Assembly: GCA_905480595.1 (NCBI GenBank) | Contig: CAJQQY010000208.1 | Span: forward strand, 1-33,929 | From: an uncultured Saprospiraceae bacterium | GTDB lineage: Bacteria > Bacteroidota > Bacteroidia > Chitinophagales > Saprospiraceae | DNA length: 33,929 nt | Direction: 5' to 3' | In this document: positions 15,615 through 22,521 of the stretch, one piece after another | Layout: every line of letters starts with the position of its first letter | Numbering within the stretch: the first letter of the stretch is position 1 | Position numbers and translations under genes: made by a program | Notes under the pieces: generated by a model | The model's database searches: none | Seen by the model: the letters and a program-made list of their open reading frames with translations, nothing else | What the model was told of the DNA's origin: nothing

Positions 15615-15688
15615 TTACCCCGATGGGACTCGAACCCATAACCCGCGGTTTAAAAGACCGCTACTCTAGCCAGTTGAGCTACGAGGTA
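15615..15688 (-). tRNA. tRNA-Lys (UUU), copy 2
   Basis: Acceptor TACCTCG pairs with CGGGGTA, D arm GCTC/GAGT, perfect anticodon stem GCGGT/ACCGC with loop CTTTTAA, T arm ATGGGTTCGAGTCCCAT, discriminator A. It differs from copy 1 in most stems, so it is not a recent duplicate. Lys is the only amino acid with the same anticodon twice in the array. Confidence 0.92.
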
Positions 15689-15701
15689 ATAATTAATACT
15701 G

Positions 15702-15788
15702 CGGAAGAGGTGGGAGTCGAACCCACACGAGTCGTTAGCTCCTAACTGTTTTCAAGACAGCGGCCACCGCCCTTTGGCTTGCCCTTCC
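15702..15788 (-). tRNA. tRNA-Ser (UGA)
   Basis: A class II tRNA of 87 nt with a long variable arm (AGGAGCTAACGACTC region). Acceptor GGAAGGG pairs with CTCTTCC, anticodon loop CTTGAAA, T arm TGTGGGTTCGACTCCCAC, discriminator G. Confidence 0.9.
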
Positions 15789-15806
15789 TTTTGAATTTTC
15801 TTACAG

Positions 15807-15895
15807 AGGAGAACAAGGGGATTGAACCCTCACCTCAATGAATCGAGGACTCGCTTAGCAGGCGAGCGCAACAAACCAATATTTGCCTATTCTCC
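15807..15895 (-). tRNA. tRNA-Ser (GCU)
   Basis: A class II tRNA of 89 nt with a long variable arm (CCTCGATTCATTGAGG hairpin). Acceptor GGAGAAT pairs with GTTCTCC, perfect anticodon stem CTCGC/GCGAG with loop CTGCTAA, T arm with GGGTTCAATCCCC. The discriminator is U rather than the G usual for Ser. Confidence 0.88.
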
Positions 15896-15989
15896 TTTCT
15901 TATTCGTTTTACGATGGACGTTTTACTTTTCCCAACATACTTCGATTAAAACCTATTTTTAAAATCTGACTTTTCAGATTTTGTTTTTG

Positions 15990-16060
15990 AGCGAACAATC
16001 GGATTCGAACCGATATACCCTGATTGGAAGCCAGGAATTCTGCCTTTGAACTATGCTCGC
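15990..16060 (-). tRNA. tRNA-Gly (UCC)
   Basis: Acceptor GCGAGCA pairs with TGTTCGC, D arm GTTC/GAAT, anticodon loop CTTCCAA on CCTGG/TCAGG, T arm ATCGGTTCGAATCCGAT, discriminator U. A 9-bp hairpin (15961-15969 with 15974-15982) follows it on the minus strand. Confidence 0.9.
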
Positions 16061-16077
16061 TTTCACGCTTGACCTGC

Positions 16078-16305
16078 TTATGCATTGCAAACAAATGTTC
16101 CTTCTTTTTGAGCTTTCTTTATATACCTCATGAACATCATTGCTTTATCTTTTTCCAAAAATGTAGCATCTCCTATATCATCGATCGGCACAGGAAAGAT
16201 GAAATTTTCTTTTTCATAACCTATCGAATAGTACAAATGACCTTTCCGATAATATTTAAAATGAACTACATTGTTTTTAATTAATTCTACTAATCTCATA
16301 ATCAT
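16078..16305 (-). CDS. Small phage-type protein inside the tRNA array
   Basis: 75 residues from the ATG at 16305 (a second ATG at 16299 is possible). It is the only credible protein gene among the tRNAs. The sequence has a basic/aromatic N-terminal half (VVHFKYYRKGHLYYSIGY), then NFIFPVPIDDIGDATFLEKD, then a helical end (KAMMFMRYIKKAQKE). The FPVP-I-D-GDATFL-DKA-FMR-I pattern resembles, from memory, small conserved proteins of unknown function in tailed phages. It is on the same strand as the tRNAs and likely cotranscribed. It could not arise by chance from tRNA sequence, as it fills a gap between tRNA-Gly and tRNA-Leu. Function unknown. Confidence 0.75.
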   Translation of the reverse strand: MIMRLVELIKNNVVHFKYYRKGHLYYSIGYEKENFIFPVPIDDIGDATFLEKDKAMMFMRYIKKAQKEGTFVCNA

Positions 16306-16313
16306 TATTTTTG

Positions 16314-16387
16314 TACCTCAGGAGGGACTCGAACCCCCAACATCGTGTTTCTAAGACACGCGCCTCTGCCAGTTGGGCTACTAAGGT
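16314..16387 (-). tRNA. tRNA-Leu (UAG), short variable loop
   Basis: Acceptor ACCTTAG pairs with CTGAGGT, D arm GCCC/AGGC, perfect anticodon stem CGTGT/ACACG with loop CTTAGAA, T arm GGGGGTTCGAGTCCCTC, discriminator A. The variable loop is about 5 nt, whereas bacterial tRNA-Leu is normally class II. Identity as Leu is by anticodon only. Confidence 0.82.
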
Positions 16388-16393
16388 TTTTTG

Positions 16394-16479
16394 TGGAAAA
16401 GGTAGGACTTGAACCTACAGGGTTATTCAAAACATCGGTTTTACAGACCGACACGCTACCAATTACGTTCTACTTTTCC
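16394..16479 (-). tRNA. tRNA-Tyr (GUA)
   Basis: A class II tRNA of 86 nt. Acceptor GGAAAAG/CTTTTCC is perfect, anticodon stem TCGGT/ACCGA with loop CTGTAAA, long variable arm, T arm TGTAGGTTCAAGTCCTAC, discriminator A. Confidence 0.92.
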
Positions 16480-16484
16480 AGTTG

Positions 16485-16556
16485 TAGCCATGCAGGGATT
16501 CGAACCCCAATCTGAAGATTCGTAATCTTCTGTCCTTCCAGTTGAACGACACGGCT
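16485..16556 (-). tRNA. tRNA-Arg (ACG)
   Basis: Acceptor AGCCGTG pairs with CATGGCT, D arm GTTC/GGAC, anticodon stem GAAGA/TCTTC with loop TTACGAA (A34, expected to become inosine), T arm with GGGGTTCGAATCCCT, discriminator A. It is clearly a sister of the neighbouring Arg(UCU) gene. Confidence 0.9.
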
Positions 16557-16584
16557 CTTCTTCATAATATTTTTTTCCAAAGCG

Positions 16585-16656
16585 TAGTCATGTAGGGAGT
16601 CGAACCCCAATTTGAAGAGTAGAAATCTCCTGTCTTTCCAATTAGACGACACGACT
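16585..16656 (-). tRNA. tRNA-Arg (UCU)
   Basis: Acceptor AGTCGTG pairs with CATGACT, anticodon loop TTTCTAC on GGAGA/TCTTC, T arm with GGGGTTCGACTCCCT, discriminator A. It shares the GTGTCGT...AATTGGAA D-arm region and most of the T arm with Arg(ACG), suggesting tandem duplication followed by anticodon change. Confidence 0.9.
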
Positions 16657-16665
16657 AAAAAAATG

Positions 16666-16739
16666 TATCCTCGATGAGATTCGAACTCATACTTAATAGG
16701 GCTTAAACCTACTGCCTCTGCCGGTTGGGCTACGAGGAT
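16666..16739 (-). tRNA. tRNA-Leu (UAA), short variable loop
   Basis: Acceptor ATCCTCG/CGAGGAT is perfect, D arm GCCC/AGGC as in Leu(UAG), anticodon stem GTAGG/CCTAT with loop TTTAAGC, T arm ATGAGTTCGAATCTCAT, discriminator A. The variable loop is short (about 4-5 nt) instead of the class II arm. Confidence 0.82.
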
Positions 16740-16766
16740 ATTCACAGCTATATATTTCAAAATTTG

Positions 16767-16837
16767 TCTAAGCAGTAGGAGTCGAACCTACACCCCCTAC
16801 ATTCCAAATGTAGTGCTCTGCATTAAGCTACGCCTAG
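16767..16837 (-). tRNA. tRNA-Pro (UGG)
   Basis: Acceptor CTAGGCG pairs with TGCTTAG (two G-U pairs), perfect anticodon stem CTACA/TGTAG with loop TTTGGAA, T arm GTAGGTTCGACTCCTAC, discriminator A. The D loop is short (AATGCA) and lacks the usual GG pair. Confidence 0.87.
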
Positions 16838-16846
16838 ATATAAAAG

Positions 16847-16921
16847 TGGAAGGAATGGGAATCGAACCCAACTCACAATGGTTGCAAACCAACGTCGCCT
16901 TGCCTTGGGACATGTCCCCCC
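16847..16921 (-). tRNA. tRNA-Ala (UGC)
   Basis: Acceptor GGGGGGA pairs with TCCTTCC, which puts the Ala identity pair G3-U70 in place. Anticodon loop TTTGCAA, T arm TTGGGTTCGATTCCCAT, discriminator A. The D arm is irregular (C at position 8) and the anticodon stem has a U-U mismatch. Confidence 0.85.
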
Positions 16922-16955
16922 TTTTTATAAAAATCATTCTCTTTTGAATGACTAG

Positions 16956-17029
16956 CGGTGAAGACGAGATTTGAACTCGCAACTTGAGGATAGACAATCC
17001 CCCACTCTACCTGATTGAGTTACATCACC
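16956..17029 (-). tRNA. tRNA-Asp (GUC)
   Basis: Acceptor GGTGATG pairs with CTTCACC except a U-U at 6-67, D arm ACTC/GAGT, anticodon stem GGGGA/TCCTC with loop TTGTCTA, T arm GCGAGTTCAAATCTCGT, discriminator G as expected for Asp. It is the first gene of the array in the direction of transcription. Confidence 0.9.
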
Positions 17030-17732
17030 GTATAAAACCAAATTTTCAATTTTGACATACTTCTCCTGTTTACCGACATGACTTTTTATGTAGATATTAA
17101 GTTTGAAAAAGTTGCAAATGGAGATTTATTATTTTTTATAACAATAAACTTACATCTGTATTTATTTAAAAATTTGAATTGATTTCCTTTTAGGTTTGTA
17201 TAAGCTTTGAGATGTGTTTTCACATTTCATTTCGCTCTATACAAAAAATATAATGTGCTATTCATTTTCACGAATAGCTTCTTTGTTCAATTTTATCATT
17301 TCAAATTGAAGCAGAACGAATAGACTTATTTCTTAAAAAGATTAGAAGTGATTTCGTAGCTGCTTTATTTCTAACAGCTACTTACTCCTTTGAGGAAGAC
17401 TGTTAGAAGAGTTTCGGACTAAAATCCCCGAGTTGATCTATGACAACGCATTCGGCATTGACCCAAGATTCCAGACTCGGATTATTTGTCCGTTTGGAAG
17501 GTAAATTAAAAATGATATGTAATGTATTTTGTAACATCTTTTGAAAATAAAATTTGTTTGTTTATCAAATTCGAAATACTAAACCACAAGGTGTTGCGAT
17601 TAGTTCCACAGATTTAATTTTTTTTCAAAAAAAAATTAAAATCCCTAATATTCCTCTAAAAATAGAAAGATCTTTTTCTAAAAGACACTTATCTAAAATG
17701 TAAAATAATAGGAATAACTACGATTGGAAAAT
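17030..17732. other. Gene-free leader region of the tRNA array with a structured GC-rich patch
   Basis: No protein gene is seen. The flanks are very AT-rich (13 of 60 G/C at 17101-17160), but 17401-17460 has 26 of 60. Around it, 17356-17362 pairs with 17375-17381 (GTAGCTG/CAGCTAC). A longer hairpin has CGGAC (17415-17419) with GTCCG (17488-17492) outside CCGAGT (17428-17433) with ACTCGG (17475-17480). The array promoter should lie between this patch and 17030, or upstream of it, but I find no TAnnTTTG box on the minus strand close to tRNA-Asp. The patch could be a noncoding RNA or leader; a 36-codon frame through it has no start. Confidence 0.45.
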
Positions 17733-17790
17733 AAAAAAAACTCCTCCTAACCAAGTTAAGGTAAGGCGCAAATATTAGGTTAAGAGGAGT
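17733..17790 (-). terminator. Terminator of the hybrid regulator gene
   Basis: On the minus strand the arm at 17790-17778 pairs with 17752-17740 (ACTCCTC and TAACC blocks, one mismatch) and runs into eight T (17740-17733). It lies about 165 bases after the stop of the hybrid regulator gene and separates it from the tRNA array. Confidence 0.75.
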
Positions 17791-17955
17791 GTGGGGTTGA
17801 GGGGTTAAAATGTTTTCAAAAAATTTAAGGGTAATGAGGTAGATATAAATTCAAATTTAGGTCAAAACGTCAAAAGTAATCTTCACTCACCTTTCATTTC
17901 TTAGCACATTTATTGCATTTCCATGAAAATCTCCCTATATAATCCTGATAGTCAA

Positions 17956-20775
17956 TTACTTACGAATTTCACTAGGAGGTTTACCAAATTCCTCTGAAAA
18001 GGCTCTTGAGAAATAATTTGGATCACTAAAACCTACCTCATAGGCTATTTCAGCGATATTCATTGACGAATTCTGAAGCAGTTCAAGGCTATTTTGTAGC
18101 CGAAATCGACGAATAAATTTGCTAGGAGGCAAGCCAGTCAGGGCTTTTAACTTTCTATACATTTGAGTAGAACTTAAATGCATTTCTTTGCTTAATTCCG
18201 CAACTGAAAAACTAGGATTATCCAACTCTTTTTTGAGTATTTGAATTACTTTTTGAAAAAATTCATCCTCTGAATTTGTAGTATTTTTAGAAATCGCAGT
18301 TAAATTCCCTTTGTATTTTGCCTGAAGAGTAACTCTATTTTCAATTAACTTTTTTATTCTTATTTTCAGTTCTTTCTTTTGAAATGGCTTCATCATATAA
18401 GCATCAGCTCCAGTTTCAAGTCCTTCAATTTTATCCTCTTGAGTTGCTTTTGCAGTCAATAATATAATCGGAATATGGCTGGTTTTTTCATCTTGCTTCA
18501 ACGTTTTGCAAACCTCAAAACCATTTTTCTTTGGCATCATCAAATCACTAATAATAATATCAGGAATCAATTCAAATGCTTTTTCAATTCCTTCTTGACC
18601 ATCACGGGCTACCTCAATCTCATAATCTTCATCGATGCAACTTTTAATATAAGTGATTACATCTTCATTATCTTCCACTAATAAGAGTTGTGGAATTTCA
18701 TTTTTATCAAAATTTAAATCCACTAATTCAGCATCAAATTTACGAGTTAGCTCTTTTTCATTACTTTGCCTTTCTTCTTTTATTGGTTCTAAAAAATTGA
18801 CATCCATTTTTTCTGAACGATTAATCGGTAAGTAAACTATAAATTCACTCCCCTCTCCTAGTTCGCTTTCTAAAAAAATCTCCCCTTTTAAAAACTCAAC
18901 CAATTCTTTTGTCAAAGCCAATCCAATCCCTACTCCATCTATTTTTCCGACACTCGAATGATCTACTTTATAAAATCGATCAAAAATGTAAGGTTGATCT
19001 TTCGCTGCAATTCCTTGTCCATTGTCTTTAACTTTTAAGCACAGCATCTCTCTTTCCTTTTTTACATGAAAAACAATTTTCCCTTTTTCGGGAGTATATT
19101 TTATTGCATTGGACAAAAGATTATACACAATATGTTGGATTTTTTGCTCATCAAAATCCATGATGATTTCTTTCTCTTCTGAATAAAATGTAAGTTGAAT
19201 ATTCTTAGCATTCGCCATGGAATGAAAAGACTCCGTTAAGTATTGTAAAAAATTGATGATGTCTCCTTGAATCAAATCCATTTTTAAATTTCCTGATTCA
19301 GCTTTACTCAAATCTAAAATCTGATTAATGAGGCGAAGTAAATTATTACTATTTCTCTGAATCATTTCTTTAGCTTTATCATGTCCTTTTATACCTTCAG
19401 TCATTCCCATTATCACAGCCAACGGAGTTCGAAATTCGTGAGTGATATTAGTATACAGTCGAGATTTCAAATTATTTAATTCTTTGAGTCTCTCTGATTC
19501 CTGGTGTTCAATATCTTGTAGAATTTTCGATTTTTCTAATTCAAAATCTCCTTTTCGTTTTTCATCTTCTACCTCTTTTTGTCTATATGCCATTCCCAAT
19601 GAAAAAATAATAATTTCGAAAATCGTCCCAATTCGAAAATAGACTACTGAAAAATCAACTGATTGTAATCTCATCCATATCGTAGCTAATAAACCTAGTC
19701 CCATCAGAGAAAAACCTGCGATGATATAAAGCCCTTTTCTATCCTTCGTTTTGTAAATAGGAATGAGTACAGAAAAACATAATATTAAAAAAGCGAAGGC
19801 ATAAAATACTGCAGGAATATCAGCAATATTATAACTAAAATTAGAATACCACATCAAATAATAATCAATGAAAATTACAGGAATAGTGAGGTAGGAGAAT
19901 ATTTTAAAAATCTTATCCCATGTAGGCAACAACGTCTTCAAATCTAAGAATGAACGCACAAAAGTCAAATATCCCATAAAAGTGATATAAGCAAAAGGCT
20001 TGAAAAAATAAATCAATTGAGGTTTTTCATACAAAAACCAATCTCGGATATAGTCTGCTAAATCTCCAGAGTTATACATTGAAAAGAATGTAATTCCCAA
20101 AATATAAATGGAATAATATAGATAAGCTTTATCTCTTGCATAGAAAAACAAGAAAAAATTATACACCAACATCATGACAACAAATCCGAAGTACATGCCA
20201 TTTTGTTGTTTTTCTTTTTGCAATGCTGAATGATACGAAACTGAATGTTGGAGTGTAAGATCAAATTTTGGAGCAATGAATTTTCTTTTATTTTCCGTTC
20301 GAAAATAAAAAGTAACCGTTTCTCCTATTGGTATTTGAATTTTGACAATGTTTTGTTTGGAGGTCGGTGCAAATGATTTTTGGTGAGTCGGTACAAAGAA
20401 TCCAGTTCGATAATTTTTCACAAGCCCTTCAGAATCTACTACACAAATTTGTATATCTGTGAAGATTAGGGAAAAATGTAATACCCACTCCAAGTAATCA
20501 TTATTATCCGAAAGGTCGTTAGTTAATTCGATTTTCCCCCAATAAATTTCTTCTGGTAAAAAATCAGTTGTCCAACTACTTAGAGGAGAAAATATTGAGG
20601 AAGTATTTTTAATGTTTTCAAAAGTTAGATCACCTGTTTTATCGTGAAAAATTTCTAGGTGCTCCGTTAGTGTAGATACCGAGGCTGATTCCTCAATAGA
20701 ATATTTTTTTGCATCCAAAGATGAAGCAAAAAATAATAATATAAAAAGTATTAGAAAATAGTTTTTTTCTCTCAA
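17956..20775 (-). CDS. Hybrid two-component regulator: 7TMR-DISM sensor, kinase, receiver, AraC output
   Basis: 939 residues; a TTG at 20775 is the best start because the signal peptide (YFLILFILLFFASSLDA) follows at once. Domain order: periplasmic 7TMR-DISM extracellular domain (about 30-190), seven-helix membrane region (about 193-395), a short coiled coil (400-440), histidine kinase with phospho-acceptor in THEFRTPL (His446), N box NLLSNAIKYT, G boxes DNGQGI and GVGIGLALT, a receiver domain (694-805; Asp744 in ISDLMMP, Lys796 in MMKPF) and a C-terminal AraC helix-turn-helix (840-939; GFSDPNYFSRAFSEEFGKPP). The whole signalling path from sensing to DNA binding is in one membrane-bound protein. 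7TMR-DISM proteins are thought to sense carbohydrates or other small ligands. No target operon is adjacent. Confidence 0.9.
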   Translation of the reverse strand: MREKNYFLILFILLFFASSLDAKKYSIEESASVSTLTEHLEIFHDKTGDLTFENIKNTSSIFSPLSSWTTDFLPEEIYWGKIELTNDLSDNNDYLEWVLHFSLIFTDIQICVVDSEGLVKNYRTGFFVPTHQKSFAPTSKQNIVKIQIPIGETVTFYFRTENKRKFIAPKFDLTLQHSVSYHSALQKEKQQNGMYFGFVVMMLVYNFFLFFYARDKAYLYYSIYILGITFFSMYNSGDLADYIRDWFLYEKPQLIYFFKPFAYITFMGYLTFVRSFLDLKTLLPTWDKIFKIFSYLTIPVIFIDYYLMWYSNFSYNIADIPAVFYAFAFLILCFSVLIPIYKTKDRKGLYIIAGFSLMGLGLLATIWMRLQSVDFSVVYFRIGTIFEIIIFSLGMAYRQKEVEDEKRKGDFELEKSKILQDIEHQESERLKELNNLKSRLYTNITHEFRTPLAVIMGMTEGIKGHDKAKEMIQRNSNNLLRLINQILDLSKAESGNLKMDLIQGDIINFLQYLTESFHSMANAKNIQLTFYSEEKEIIMDFDEQKIQHIVYNLLSNAIKYTPEKGKIVFHVKKEREMLCLKVKDNGQGIAAKDQPYIFDRFYKVDHSSVGKIDGVGIGLALTKELVEFLKGEIFLESELGEGSEFIVYLPINRSEKMDVNFLEPIKEERQSNEKELTRKFDAELVDLNFDKNEIPQLLLVEDNEDVITYIKSCIDEDYEIEVARDGQEGIEKAFELIPDIIISDLMMPKKNGFEVCKTLKQDEKTSHIPIILLTAKATQEDKIEGLETGADAYMMKPFQKKELKIRIKKLIENRVTLQAKYKGNLTAISKNTTNSEDEFFQKVIQILKKELDNPSFSVAELSKEMHLSSTQMYRKLKALTGLPPSKFIRRFRLQNSLELLQNSSMNIAEIAYEVGFSDPNYFSRAFSEEFGKPPSEIRK

Positions 20776-21007
20776 AGAAAGTCAATTTAAGTATTCTTCA
20801 AAGGTGTAATTTATGAAGTTTTCTAAGCAGATATTTATTCTAGTTTTAGGGAAAAACTATTTTTAATAGGTAAAATAGGACATATCCGAATGGATACATG
20901 AAATTAGTACTTTATATTTAAAAAAGTAGATTATTTTAAAACCATATCATATTTTTTCCTTACCCATGTGATTATTCCTTTAACTAAAGAAGATATCTAA
21001 AAATCAA

Positions 21008-21041
21008 AACCCTGCTTTACAACGTATTGTAAAGCAGGGTT
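21008..21041 (-). terminator. Terminator of lgt
   Basis: A perfect 15-bp stem (21008-21022 with 21027-21041) with a CGTA loop, extended by four more pairs after one mismatch, followed on the minus strand by a T-rich stretch. Confidence 0.8.
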
Positions 21042-21070
21042 CTGATTAAAAAAAGATAAGATTTTTTTAA

Positions 21071-22258
21071 TTATTCCGCAGCTATCGTTTTGTTTTTCCT
21101 CCAAAGAAAAAATCCTAAAACGACTCCTAATATCATCAACATTACTGCAATTAATTCCGCCTGAGTCCAACTGAAAGGTAACCAATCATATCGATCATTC
21201 ACCCTATATCCTTCAATCCAATATCTTTCAATTCCATTAAAAATTAAATAAATACAAAACAGTACTCCAGGAATTGTAATCTTTTTTCTAATAGCCCATA
21301 AGATTCCAAAAATGGCAAACGATGCAGCAATCTCCCAAATTGGTGTTGCAAAAACAGGCTCTGCTAATTGTGTATTGTATTGCCATGCGTAGTCTGCTAT
21401 TTTAACTCCATCCATATTCACATTATGAGGATAGGTTGATGACCAAACCCAATCTGGTGCCCATGACAACCATCCTGGAGCTTCGCTATAATCATAGTCA
21501 GCCGTTTTTACGGGTATCCCCCAATCTCCATCTCCTGACAATTGGCAGCCCATTCGACCTACTCCATAAGATAATATTAGCCCTGGTGCAACTGCATCTG
21601 CGAAATGAGGAACGGAAATTTTCTTCCATTTAATATATGAAATCACTCCAATCGCTCCTCCAATCAAACCACCATAAATAGCAAGTCCGCTTCCTGAAAA
21701 AAGTTCTCCAATTGGATCTGCAAAAAATTGTTTCGGCGTTTCGATAAGAGCAAAAATCTTAGCGCCAAGCAAACCAGTAATAGCTGCTACGACTGTGATA
21801 TCACCTGTTCGATCGCTTGGCCAAATCTTTACTACCTTCTCAATTGGCTTTTCCAATTTCTCACTATTTTGTTCCCAATATTTATATCCAGCGAAAAGTA
21901 ATAATCCAACGATTCCTCCAACTGCACTTCCTGTAGTTGAAAAAACAGTACCTGGCATATCATTTTTAACAACGTCAAAATTTTGAACAATGTACAATAG
22001 TTTAAATCCTACAAGAAATCCAATCAACCCATTTATTACTATATCAATAGGTTTGACAGGTTCTCCAATTATTACTTTTTGAGGAGTAAAAGTGAAAATA
22101 CCTTGCTTCTCTTTTCGTCTCAATTCGGAATATAAATTCCAAGCTGCAGACAAAAATGCAAGCGCCATAAATAATCCAAATGTTTGAAAAATCGAAGTCC
22201 AGTTGTCTGGATCTGTTCCGATTAAATCATGGAGTAAGTAGGAAAGATTTGGGTACAT
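21071..22258 (-). CDS. lgt: Prolipoprotein diacylglyceryl transferase
   Basis: 395 residues, longer than the roughly 270-290 residues of proteobacterial Lgt but usual in Bacteroidota. This inner-membrane enzyme moves diacylglycerol from phosphatidylglycerol to the lipobox cysteine of prolipoproteins. Several hydrophobic helices are visible. The Lgt signature is seen as LSYGVGRMGCQLSGDGDWG, with upstream GLAIYGGLIGGAIGVISY (the H-G-G-L region, with Tyr in place of His) and C-terminal YLIFNGIERYWIEGYRVNDR. Start ATG at 22258. A strong terminator follows. The downstream gene on the same strand is the hybrid regulator, in a separate unit. Confidence 0.9.
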   Translation of the reverse strand: MYPNLSYLLHDLIGTDPDNWTSIFQTFGLFMALAFLSAAWNLYSELRRKEKQGIFTFTPQKVIIGEPVKPIDIVINGLIGFLVGFKLLYIVQNFDVVKNDMPGTVFSTTGSAVGGIVGLLLFAGYKYWEQNSEKLEKPIEKVVKIWPSDRTGDITVVAAITGLLGAKIFALIETPKQFFADPIGELFSGSGLAIYGGLIGGAIGVISYIKWKKISVPHFADAVAPGLILSYGVGRMGCQLSGDGDWGIPVKTADYDYSEAPGWLSWAPDWVWSSTYPHNVNMDGVKIADYAWQYNTQLAEPVFATPIWEIAASFAIFGILWAIRKKITIPGVLFCIYLIFNGIERYWIEGYRVNDRYDWLPFSWTQAELIAVMLMILGVVLGFFLWRKNKTIAAE

Positions 22259-22447
22259 ATTTTTTCTTTTAGAATGATATATTTATTTATTCATAGATAA
22301 ACCCTGTGTTCTAAGTCAGGAATTATCTACGAATTTTTTAACCACTTGAATATCAACGCATTAACTTCTCTTCTAGTTGGTCAAATGATTTGGCAAAAAT
22401 AGATAGGTTGGATAGAAATCAAAGGATTTAAGGAGTTTATTTTTTCC

Positions 22448-22488
22448 AAAAAAAATGACAATCAAACTGTAATTACTTGATTGTCATT
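22448..22488 (-). terminator. Terminator of mtaB
   Basis: A perfect 12-bp stem (22454-22465 with 22477-22488), an 11-base loop and a run of eight T on the minus strand (22455-22448), about 35 bases after the mtaB stop. Confidence 0.85.
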
Positions 22489-22521
22489 CTTTTGAAAAAT
22501 TAAAAACTGATTCTCCAATTT

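Noticed and set aside
13224-17029. Regularly spaced repeats of the GATTCGAACC type that resemble a CRISPR array
   Set aside because: The shared core is the T-loop of tRNAs; each unit folds as a different tRNA with its own anticodon, and spacing is irregular.
17396-17505. 36-codon plus-strand frame ending in RIICPFGR
   Set aside because: No start codon, follows a TGA, and coincides with the base-paired patch.
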